Assembly (NCBI RefSeq): GCF_042850945.1
Contig: NZ_AP031496.1
Coordinates: forward strand, 4,712,001 to 4,776,000
DNA from: Halioxenophilus aromaticivorans
GTDB taxonomy: Bacteria > Pseudomonadota > Gammaproteobacteria > Pseudomonadales > Cellvibrionaceae
Length of the DNA: 64,000 bases
Reading direction: 5' to 3'
Each line of letters begins with the position of its first letter. The stretch's first letter is position 1. Of the stretch, positions 16,013-23,364 are shown piece after piece. The position numbers and the translations under genes are program-made. The notes under the pieces are model-generated. The model was given only the letters and a program-made list of their open reading frames with translations, ran no database searches and was not told the DNA's origin.

Positions 16013-16531
16013 CTATGGCTCAATACTCAGAGCCACACTGCCCAGCTCTTCGCTACCGCTTACGCGTTCGCTAACGGCATTTTTGGCCGGCCAAGTAAAT
16101 GGAATTTCGATGAGTTCTCGGCCACCGACCTCACGCGCGGCCTCGACCATCAAGCGATAATTACCTGCGGCTAAATCGCTTAACTGGCTGGCAAACGTTA
16201 AGTTATGGGTGCCCGGCCCTTTGGTGGCACCGGTGACGCCATCCATGGGAAAGTCCAAATTGCGGCCACCACGCCGCCACCATTGACGCATATCTTTGAG
16301 CCATTTCTCGCCCTTACCGCCGGACATTTCCACGTCGTACAACACCGCTAGATGCGCTGCTATTTGGTTGTTTTCTTTTGCCACCCACACCGCAACGTAG
16401 GGCTTGTGATATTCCGCCACCGATAGACGCGGCAGCTCCACATCCACCGACAAGGTTTGGGCTTGTACCTGTGGCAAAGCGCAAACCGTGGCTGCCGCTA
16501 TTACCTGCCTGACGTTTTTAAAGACAATCAC
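16013..16531 (-). CDS. DUF2271 periplasmic protein with flavinylation-like motif
   Basis: A 172-residue exported protein of the DUF2271 family. It starts with GTG at 16531, preceded by AGGTGA at 7 bases; no usable ATG exists. The signal peptide ends at VQAQ. Family features are LPRLSVAEYHKPYVAVWVA, KWLKDMRQWWRRGGR and AAGNYRLMVEAAREVGGRE. Residues 97-103 read Asp-Gly-Val-Thr-Gly-Ala-Thr, very close to the Asp-x-x-Ser/Thr-Gly-Ala-Thr signature to which ApbE attaches FMN in NqrC- and RnfG-type proteins. With an ApbE-DUF2271 fusion in the sister unit, this protein is the best candidate for a covalent FMN carrier. It may accept electrons from the PepSY-like protein encoded 16 bases upstream. Confidence 0.83.
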   Translation of the reverse strand: MIVFKNVRQVIAAATVCALPQVQAQTLSVDVELPRLSVAEYHKPYVAVWVAKENNQIAAHLAVLYDVEMSGGKGEKWLKDMRQWWRRGGRNLDFPMDGVTGATKGPGTHNLTFASQLSDLAAGNYRLMVEAAREVGGRELIEIPFTWPAKNAVSERVSGSEELGSVALSIEP

Positions 16532-16547
16532 TTTGTCATCACCTCAT

Positions 16548-17168
16548 TTATCCATGTACAAATAAAATGGCCAACAGCACGGGGATCACCAATCCCAATC
16601 CCACCAGCGGCCAAGTGGTCGGCCGAGCCTTACTGTGGCGATACAATAACCAGAGACCGGTAATGCAAAACACCACACAAGCGACCGAAAAAATATCAAT
16701 AAACCAGCGCCAGGCCGCCCCGGTGTTGCGGCCTTTGTGCAGATCATTTAAGTAGGAAATAGCACCGCGATGGGTGTCTTCGTAGAGCAGAACACCTGCG
16801 GTCAAATCCAAGGCCAGCCAGGCATCACCCCCAGGCCGAGGCATGGCAAGGTAGATTTCATCTTCACTCCACTCCACCACTCTGCCGGAGGTTTGAATTC
16901 CCTGCTGCTGCAGCCAGGCAGATAGCGCCCGGGGCAATGGGGTTTGCTCGTTAGCGGTGGCCATAATGGCTTGCGCTTGGGATAGCAAAGCCGCAGGTAC
17001 GGGGGTTTCCAAGGTATGGGTATTGGGCTTGGCCTCAATGCTGGCCGCGTGGTTGAGGGTGATACCGGTACCCGCAAACAACAGCATGCCCACCAGACAA
17101 ACAGCCGAACTGATCCAGTGCCACTGACGAACAGTGCCAAATATTCCTGCGGGCAAACGGTACTTCAT
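16548..17168 (-). CDS. PepSY_TM-like inner-membrane protein, first gene of Fur-boxed unit 1
   Basis: A 206-residue membrane protein similar to the short PepSY_TM_like group. The chosen ATG at 17168 (MKYRLPAGIFGTVRQWHW) fits the family start; in-frame ATGs at 17249 and 17279 lie beside or inside the Fur box. A first helix (about residues 17-40, SSAVCLVGMLLFAGTGITL) is followed by a periplasmic domain of about 100 residues, then two helices (IDIFSVACVVFCITGLWLL and GLGLVIPVLLAILF). Histidines in QWHW, LNHAA, DLHKG and YRHS could bind heme, as in related PepSY membrane proteins. It would carry electrons across the inner membrane. The order PepSY-like, DUF2271, DUF4198, reductase forms unit 1. 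Confidence 0.8.
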   Translation of the reverse strand: MKYRLPAGIFGTVRQWHWISSAVCLVGMLLFAGTGITLNHAASIEAKPNTHTLETPVPAALLSQAQAIMATANEQTPLPRALSAWLQQQGIQTSGRVVEWSEDEIYLAMPRPGGDAWLALDLTAGVLLYEDTHRGAISYLNDLHKGRNTGAAWRWFIDIFSVACVVFCITGLWLLYRHSKARPTTWPLVGLGLVIPVLLAILFVHG

Positions 17169-17254
17169 GACACGGAAACTAACCTTGAACTGCGCCGGTG
17201 CCCGGCTAACGGAAAATCCCAGCTGGCGTAAAATCAAAGACACCGACATTACAC

Positions 17255-17273
17255 GATAATGATTATCATTACT
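17255..17273 (-). promoter_or_regulatory. Fur box upstream of unit 1
   Basis: The palindrome at 17255-17273 (GATAATGATTATCATTACT) keeps the GATAATGAT and ATCATTA arms of the classical Fur box. A TATAGT hexamer lies just upstream on the minus strand (17275-17270 region) and could be the -10 element, although no good -35 is seen. It should repress the PepSY-like, DUF2271, DUF4198 and reductase genes when iron is plentiful. Confidence 0.85.
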
Positions 17274-17400
17274 ATACATTTGTTAGTACCGCAGCCTGAT
17301 GAGGCTTACCGATATGCGCCGGTCTCAGTGCCCCCATAGAACAAGGGGCGTATTGACCGGTAGGGCTTTTTCAGCGGTGGGATGTGGCGTTTGGTAGGGT

Positions 17401-18687
17401 TTAGGGGCTGGAAGAGTTTGCCGCTACAATGCTTTTTTGAATCAATGGCGCGATGGTTAGCCCCTGCACAATAATCGAGAATATCACCACCACGTAGGTG
17501 ACCAGCAAAATCAAACCATGCAAATCCACACCGTTTACTGTCATGGCTTGCTCCGGAATGGACGCCGCCATGGCCAGAGCCAACCCGCCGCGTAAACCGC
17601 CCCAGGTGAGGATTTTAACGGCATGGGGGTCACACTTACCCATGCGCCTAAAGCCAATAAACGGAATTCCCACGCTGATAAACCGGGCCAACAGCACCAC
17701 CGGCACCATACACAGCCCGACAACTATTTCTCGCCAGGTAACCGGGAAGGTAACCAACATTAAACCGATAAGTAAAAATAGCAGCGCGTTTAAAAAGCTG
17801 TCTATGGTGTGCCAAAAGTGCTGCACATAACTGGGGTCGTGATCGGCGTGCTGCCGAGCTAAATGGCCGCGTGTGACGTTACCAATAAAGATGCCGCACA
17901 CCACCATGGCCAGTGCACCGGAGACCTCCAGCAAGGTAGCTGCAGAATAACCCGCAGTGGGAATCAACATACTAATCAACACCCGCAAACCACTTTGGCG
18001 AGCGGTGATAATTAAATAATGGGCAACCACGGCCAGCGCAAAACCAAAGGCCACACCGCCCACGGCCTCTTTTAAAAACTGCTCTGCGATTCCCAATGCG
18101 GTGGGCGCTGTGCCGGTAAACGCCACGGAAAATATGGTAGTGAACACCACCAGGCCAACGCCGTCATTAAACAGGGATTCCCCTTCCACCTTGACGGCGA
18201 TACTCTCCGGCGCTTGTAACTTTTTAAAAATAGCCAGTACGGCGATAGGGTCGGTTGGGCTGATTAATGCACCAAACAATAAACAATAAACCAGCGGCAC
18301 AGGCCAGCCCGAGGCCGCAAACACCCAATAAGCACCGTAACCCACCAAAAAAGTGGACAACAAGGTAGAGAACACAACCAACACCGCAATTTGCCAACGC
18401 TGTTTCTCCAAAGCTGCCAGGTTAATCTCTAATGCGCCGGCAAATAGTAGAAACCCGAGCATGCCGTTGAGCAACAATTGATTGAAATCCAGCATGCCTA
18501 CCACGGCAATAATGCTCTTAGATAATTCATTGTCCAATAGCTGCACACTAACCACCAGCGCCAGGGAGGTGACAACGGAGACCGTGGTAATGGCGATGGT
18601 TTGTTGCAGCTTAAGAACGTGTTGATTAAGGCAGGCGATTAGCACGGCAAATGCCGACAAAAAACACAGCAGATACCATGCGTTCAT
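17401..18687 (-). CDS. CPA1-family cation/proton antiporter (NhaP-like)
   Basis: A 428-residue inner-membrane antiporter with about 12 hydrophobic segments. Diagnostic motifs are LLFAGALEINLAAL, ISPTDPIAVLAIFKKL (the acidic ion-binding ND/TD motif), VEGESLFNDGVGLVVF and WGGLRGGLALAMA, all typical of bacterial NhaP-type Na+(K+)/H+ exchangers. The protein is short for NhaP because the cytoplasmic C-terminal tail is nearly absent; it ends soon after the last helix (IAPLIQKSIVAAN). It likely exports Na+ and controls internal pH, which suits a marine lifestyle. GAG stands 9 bases before the ATG. It lies between the iron cluster and lpxR and shares no obvious operon with either. Confidence 0.88.
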   Translation of the reverse strand: MNAWYLLCFLSAFAVLIACLNQHVLKLQQTIAITTVSVVTSLALVVSVQLLDNELSKSIIAVVGMLDFNQLLLNGMLGFLLFAGALEINLAALEKQRWQIAVLVVFSTLLSTFLVGYGAYWVFAASGWPVPLVYCLLFGALISPTDPIAVLAIFKKLQAPESIAVKVEGESLFNDGVGLVVFTTIFSVAFTGTAPTALGIAEQFLKEAVGGVAFGFALAVVAHYLIITARQSGLRVLISMLIPTAGYSAATLLEVSGALAMVVCGIFIGNVTRGHLARQHADHDPSYVQHFWHTIDSFLNALLFLLIGLMLVTFPVTWREIVVGLCMVPVVLLARFISVGIPFIGFRRMGKCDPHAVKILTWGGLRGGLALAMAASIPEQAMTVNGVDLHGLILLVTYVVVIFSIIVQGLTIAPLIQKSIVAANSSSP

Positions 18688-18837
18688 TTTGGGTCTCGAT
18701 CCTATAAAAGAAAGGTCACAATTAAGCTGAGAAGCCTACCTTAGAGGAAAGTTCCAGCTGTGTCTTAGCCTCTAAGATTAGCCTCTGACAGTGACCGCCA
18801 ACAACAGCCTCTACATCGGCTATTAGCAACCAGGCCG

Positions 18838-19839
18838 CTAGTAGCGATAGGTAAAAGCCAGAGTGCCAAAGCGTGTGTTCACTGTTTGTGTGTCGAACTC
18901 ATCCGTGGCCAACTGGTATGAAAAACTCAACCCAATGGGACCCCAGTTTTGCAGCACCCCAACCGAAGTGCCCGCGCGCCAATGCTCGATGCCCACCGAG
19001 TGGCTGTCTCGAAAGGTATTGCCATTAAGAGTGATGTCGTTAGCAACGTAGCCTGCGGCAAGCGACCAATACAACTGCCAACCGGTTAGCCCAGGGCCAC
19101 CCAGGGAATTCACCTCCCGCGAGGAGATACTTGATACCGCCGCCCAGGTGTTGGCCAAACCGCTGCCCAAACGGGCCACTAATAAGCCGCCGGTCTCGCT
19201 TCTTAAATTACCCACCGCAGCCCCTAGTGAGCCAACCAAATCCCACTGCAAACCATTGACTACCCCATCGTGAATACGCCACAGCCGCTGCCCACGCACG
19301 GCAAATACCGGTTCGTTATGGATTTGATTGTCCCACCCCCTGGGCTGTTGAGACCCGGTCATGCGGTGAACCAGCTTTTGGCCCTGTTTTGCGCCTGACC
19401 ACGGGCCAACCACCCCCAGCACTAATTCCCAGTGATCCGCACTGCGCTCGGCGAAGCTGTAGAGGCTTGCGCCCCATAGGGTTAGGCCAACATAGGGGCG
19501 ATCGGTATCGATGAGCTCTCGCGCTTGAATATCACCCGGGGTAAACATTTGCTGGGCCAACACATAGCCCATAGCCCGGCGCCGATTAGGATCTCGGGCA
19601 AATTCGGTATCGTCGATTAATTCATTGAGCCAATTGGGCAACTGGCCGTCGAAGCTGGCCAAACCGTTTCGCCCCCAACTGATCGCCACGCCATTGGTAT
19701 AACCGGCATCATCTTGGGCAATAATGTCGTTTTCCCAGATCAGCTGTAGCCAGCGATTGCCTTGCGCCAAGGCAGACATTGATATTGTTGATGTCGCTAA
19801 TAGCAACACAGTAAATACAAATCGTTTTTTTAACTTCAT
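18838..19839 (-). CDS. lpxR: LpxR-family lipid A 3'-O-deacylase (DUF2219)
   Basis: A 334-residue outer-membrane beta-barrel lipase that removes the 3'-acyloxyacyl group of lipid A in studied relatives. The ATG at 19839 starts a signal peptide (MKLKKRFVFTVLLLATST, cleaved at ALA); the in-frame extension to 19995 is rejected. Family motifs are present in order: WENDIIAQDDAGYTNG (catalytic Asn/Asp and Ca2+ region), DRPYVGLTLWG, GPWSGAKQGQKLVHRMTG (catalytic His) and GWDNQIHNEPV. The C-terminus ends in Tyr (LAFTYRY), as expected for a barrel. About 500 bases of upstream sequence separate it from cysK, so it has its own promoter. Modifying lipid A would change surface charge and immune or antibiotic recognition. 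Confidence 0.88.
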   Translation of the reverse strand: MKLKKRFVFTVLLLATSTISMSALAQGNRWLQLIWENDIIAQDDAGYTNGVAISWGRNGLASFDGQLPNWLNELIDDTEFARDPNRRRAMGYVLAQQMFTPGDIQARELIDTDRPYVGLTLWGASLYSFAERSADHWELVLGVVGPWSGAKQGQKLVHRMTGSQQPRGWDNQIHNEPVFAVRGQRLWRIHDGVVNGLQWDLVGSLGAAVGNLRSETGGLLVARLGSGLANTWAAVSSISSREVNSLGGPGLTGWQLYWSLAAGYVANDITLNGNTFRDSHSVGIEHWRAGTSVGVLQNWGPIGLSFSYQLATDEFDTQTVNTRFGTLAFTYRY

Positions 19840-20356
19840 TGACCAAAACTCATACAGGCACGGCACTACTCCAGGAATACCGGCCATGATAAACAGACCC
19901 TCGCCCCCACACACGCTAAAAAATCTGATGGAATAGATTGTGGGAATTGATTGAGTACAACGACAAAGCGTTGCGCGGCGTACAAGGACGGGCACGACCT
20001 ACTCGCAAAGCGGCTTGGTGAATATCATACCTCACCCAGAACTCCCGCACTGGGCTTTATTAGCACCGTATTGTGATTAAATCTATAAGCATGGTTAATA
20101 AATAATGCGAAACAAGCACTCTACTAGCTGTGAACGCTGTGGTTTTTTTAACCGCCGCCGTTTATTAGAACATTGAGAAGAAATGATTAGGTAATTAAAA
20201 AGAGTGTGTGGCAATTATTGGAGAAGGGACTTTTAAATGCTATCGGCATAGATCTTTAGTACTAAAATCTCAACCGTGTGATGTCACCGTTTCTATAAGA
20301 CAACAACCTCTCCCCGGCATCGCACCAAAGGAGAGGAGATCAACAGACTAGCCTTG
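19840..20356. other. Intergenic region between lpxR and cysK
   Basis: No gene is supported in these 517 bases. It should contain the lpxR promoter and the cysK transcription end. CCCAG/CTGGG (20035-20039, 20050-20054) form a weak hairpin. A 23-codon reading frame at 20104 encodes a CxxC peptide but has no ribosome site. Confidence 0.5.
20307..20336 (-). terminator. Possible terminator hairpin after cysK
   Basis: CCTCTCC (20307-20313) pairs with GGAGAGG (20330-20336) around a 16-base loop. On the minus strand it is followed by TTGTTGTCTT, a poor T run. It begins 20 bases past the cysK stop, which supports a terminator role, but the structure is not strong. Confidence 0.4.
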
Positions 20357-21319
20357 TTACTGAACCAATTCGTTATCGGTGAACATGCCATCGAATAAAG
20401 CGGAGCTGAGGTAGCGCTCGCCGGAATCTGGCAACACCACAACAATCATTTTGTCTTGGTACTCGGGTTTTTCCGCCAGCCGCAAAGCAGCACACAATGC
20501 CGCGCCACAGGAAATACCCGCTAGCACACCCTCTTTTTGCATTAACAGACGAGCCATGCTGATGGCATCCTCATTGCTGACTTGCTCTACCTGATCTACC
20601 AGCGAGGTATCCAAATTTTTAGGCACAAACCCGGCACCAATGCCTTGAATTTTGTGCGGCGCAGGAGTGGGCTGTTCGCCGCTCATGGTTTGAGTAATTA
20701 CCGGCGAATCGATTGGCTCAACAGCCACCGAAGTAATTGCTTTACTCTGGGTGTTTTTAATGTAACGCGAAATTCCCGTGATAGTACCGCCGGTGCCAAC
20801 GCCGGCAACCAATACATCGATGGCGCCGTCGGTGTCTTGCCAGATTTCCGGGCCGGTGGTTTTTTCATGGATGGCTGGGTTGGCTGGGTTTTCAAATTGT
20901 TGCAGCATTAAATACTGCTCGGGGTTTTGCTCTACTAATTCTTGCGCTTTGGCGATGGCGCCTTTCATACCTTTAGCAGGCTCGGTCAGTACGATTTCTG
21001 CGCCCAAGGCCTTCATAATTTTTCGGCGCTCCAAGGACATGCTGGCAGGCATCGTTAATTTTAACGAATAGCCTTTGGCCGCCGCCACGAAGGCCAATGC
21101 AATACCGGTGTTACCACTGGTGGGTTCGATCAGCGTCATGCCGGGTTTTAATTGGCCGCTTTCTTCCGCCGCCCAAATCATGGCCGCACCGATGCGACAC
21201 TTCACGGAGCCGGCTGGGTTTCTGGATTCTATTTTGGCGTAGACATTGCCAGCGGGCCACAAATTAGCCAGCTTTACCATCGGTGTTTTGCCAATGGTTT
21301 CTGCATTATTGTTAAACAT
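20357..21319 (-). CDS. cysK: Cysteine synthase A (O-acetylserine sulfhydrylase)
   Basis: A 320-residue PLP enzyme that makes cysteine from O-acetylserine and sulfide. PLP lysine is Lys40 in NPAGSVKCRIG; the phosphate-binding and substrate loops appear as EPTSGNTG (about 65-72) and VAGVGTGGTITG (about 173-184). GISCGAALCAAL and PDSGERYLS complete the signature. Length and motifs match CysK rather than the CysM or cystathionine-synthase branches. GGGGGAA precedes the ATG at 6 bases. It lies alone, divergent from selO. The sulfate-activating genes cysD and cysNC are more than 30 kb away in this window, so cysteine synthesis genes are dispersed here. Confidence 0.95.
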   Translation of the reverse strand: MFNNNAETIGKTPMVKLANLWPAGNVYAKIESRNPAGSVKCRIGAAMIWAAEESGQLKPGMTLIEPTSGNTGIALAFVAAAKGYSLKLTMPASMSLERRKIMKALGAEIVLTEPAKGMKGAIAKAQELVEQNPEQYLMLQQFENPANPAIHEKTTGPEIWQDTDGAIDVLVAGVGTGGTITGISRYIKNTQSKAITSVAVEPIDSPVITQTMSGEQPTPAPHKIQGIGAGFVPKNLDTSLVDQVEQVSNEDAISMARLLMQKEGVLAGISCGAALCAALRLAEKPEYQDKMIVVVLPDSGERYLSSALFDGMFTDNELVQ

Positions 21320-21544
21320 TCTTGTTCCCCCAAGATGATTAGCGGTGTGACTGGTCAGCAGGTTATAAGCTTATGCCGTAAATGAGCGCCTGCCCGTGCT
21401 TGGTAAGACCACGCAGCAATTACAAAGTGCGGTGGGCATGTTAGCAAACGGCGGCCGGCAGACCAAAGCCTGCTCATGCTCGCCTCTATCTTCGCGCTGA
21501 ATTTTCGGTAAGATGGGGTAAATGCAAACAATTTAGGAAGCAAC

Positions 21545-23038
21545 ATGGCATCCTTGCAAACAGCCGCTTGGGAGAATACTTACCAAGCCATGGGCAGCCA
21601 ATTTTATTCGGCACAACTGCCAACACCGGTTAAAAACCCAGTGTTGATACGCTACAACCCAGCTCTGGCGAGCTTTTTGAGGCTGGATACCAGCCAGCCC
21701 GACCAAACCACACTGGCTATATTGGCTGGCAATGCCGTGCCCGAGACCAGCCAGCCCATGGCCGGGGTCTATGCCGGCCATCAATTTGGCCACTTTAACC
21801 CGCAGCTGGGAGATGGCCGAGCCATCTTGTTAGGCGAAATCAGAGCCAACAATGGCGCATTGTACGATGTGCAGTTAAAAGGCTCCGGGCCCACCCGCTA
21901 CTCACGCCAGGGCGATGGTCGCTCTCCCCTTGGGCCGGTACTGCGAGAATACATCGTCAGCGAAGCCATGGCCGCCTTGGGCATCGCCACAACTCGCTCA
22001 CTGGCGGCTGTGGCCACCGGTGAAAGAGTGCTGCGCGATACGCCATTACCTGGCGCCGTGCTAACTCGAGTAGCGAGTAGCCACATCCGTGTCGGCACCT
22101 TGCAATTCTTCGCGGCCCGCAAGGATACTGAATCGGTAAAAACCTTGGCGGACTACACCATTAATCGCCATTACCAAGCTTACGTTGACGAACATTTTCC
22201 CAACGAGCCTTATCTGGGCCTGCTCAACGCGGTGATTGAGGCCCAAGCCAAATTGATCGCCCGGTGGATGAGTGTGGGTTTTATCCACGGCGTAATGAAC
22301 ACCGACAATATGCTGCTGTGTGGAGAGACCGTGGACTACGGCCCCTGCGCCTTTATGGATGGCTACAATCCACAACAGGTGTACAGTTCCATCGACCGTC
22401 AAGGGCGTTATGCCTATAACAACCAGCCGGAAATTGCCGTGTGGAATTTAAGCTGGCTTGCCCAGTGCTTACTGCATCTATTAGCCCCGACAGAAACCGA
22501 GGCGATTAAAAAAGCGGAGCAGGCACTGCAGGGCTTCGCCGATATTTATCACCGCCATTACCAGCAATTATTTGCCGAAAAACTAGGGTTTAACTTTGCC
22601 GATGCCAGCGTCCAGCCGCTGGTGGAAGAATTTTTATCCTTACTTGCGCAACACAAATTGGACTTCAGCCAAAGTTTCCGTAGTTTAGCCTTGTTCGCCA
22701 ATAACGCAGACTGCGGCCTAGCCACCCCAGTGAACTTTGCAGAAATAAACGAGGGTTTCAATATTTGGCGCAAACATTGGTTGGCAACCTTGGGCAACCA
22801 CAACATTAACGTGGCCGACGCCTGCACCAAAATGCTGGCCACCAACCCCATTTATATTCCGCGCAACCACTTAATACAAAAAGCCATTGATGACGCCTGC
22901 GACGATCAAAACTTTGACCTGTTTAACCAAATGGTGGGCGCCCTGGCCCAGCCGCACACAGCCAATACCGAATTTGACCACCTAGCCTCGTCCCCCAGTA
23001 AACAAGAAGAAATTATCTGCACATTTTGTGGCACTTAG
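21545..23038 (+). CDS. selO: SelO-family protein adenylyltransferase (YdiU)
   Basis: A 497-residue pseudokinase-fold enzyme. Studied SelO proteins transfer AMP to Ser, Thr or Tyr of target proteins and act in redox homeostasis. The ATG has AGGAAG 5 bases upstream. Motifs are YAGHQFGHFNPQLGDGRA, QLKGSGPTRYSRQGDGR, VLREYIVSEAM, HGVMNTDNM (metal and active-site Asn/Asp) and DYGPCAFMD. The C-terminus ends in CTFCGT: where animal SelO carries selenocysteine, this protein has a Cys-x-x-Cys pair near the end. The stop codon lies inside a 14-base tandem repeat. It is monocistronic, divergent from cysK. Confidence 0.95.
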   Translation: MASLQTAAWENTYQAMGSQFYSAQLPTPVKNPVLIRYNPALASFLRLDTSQPDQTTLAILAGNAVPETSQPMAGVYAGHQFGHFNPQLGDGRAILLGEIRANNGALYDVQLKGSGPTRYSRQGDGRSPLGPVLREYIVSEAMAALGIATTRSLAAVATGERVLRDTPLPGAVLTRVASSHIRVGTLQFFAARKDTESVKTLADYTINRHYQAYVDEHFPNEPYLGLLNAVIEAQAKLIARWMSVGFIHGVMNTDNMLLCGETVDYGPCAFMDGYNPQQVYSSIDRQGRYAYNNQPEIAVWNLSWLAQCLLHLLAPTETEAIKKAEQALQGFADIYHRHYQQLFAEKLGFNFADASVQPLVEEFLSLLAQHKLDFSQSFRSLALFANNADCGLATPVNFAEINEGFNIWRKHWLATLGNHNINVADACTKMLATNPIYIPRNHLIQKAIDDACDDQNFDLFNQMVGALAQPHTANTEFDHLASSPSKQEEIICTFCGT

Positions 23039-23081
23039 GTTGTAGCACTTGGGTTGTAGCACTTGGGTTGTAACACTTAGG
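23031..23081. repeat. 14-base tandem repeat overlapping the selO stop codon
   Basis: Units GCACTTAGGTTGTA (23031-23044), GCACTTGGGTTGTA (23045-23058 and 23059-23072) and a partial ACACTTAGG (23073-23081) give about 3.6 copies. The TAG stop of selO is inside the first unit, so the repeat array starts within the last two codons. Confidence 0.9.
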
Positions 23082-23364
23082 CGGGCGTATATTGATTCGA
23101 CGGACCTCACTCGGGGCGACCGAGCGTAACGCTTGGTGGCCCCAGCACGCCTATGGTTGAGGACTACTCTATGCTCCGGCCACCAAACATTAGCAATGGC
23201 TATCATAACTTGGCCGACCGCATTTTTTCAGAAATAGCCTAAACTCCTATGAAGGAAGGTGTTTTTAAGCGCTTCCGGTTTATTGTGCAAACCGCAACTC
23301 GGGCAGGTTTGCGAGGTTTATCGTGCAACACCAGTCCCCGGAGTTGCCATGCTGGAGCATTTGC
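23039..23364. other. Intergenic region between selO and the chemoreceptor
   Basis: These 326 bases hold the rest of the 14-base repeat array and a strong hairpin at 23113-23143: GGGGC pairs with GCCCC, and ACCGAGCG pairs with CGCTTGGT with one G-U pair around TAA. It lacks a T tract, so it is not a standard terminator. The promoter of the chemoreceptor gene must lie downstream; I see no clear consensus. Confidence 0.5.

Noticed and set aside
20104..20175. 23-codon frame with a CxxC motif (MRNKHSTSCERCGFFNRRR)
   Set aside because: No Shine-Dalgarno, no neighbour to regulate, and too short to judge.
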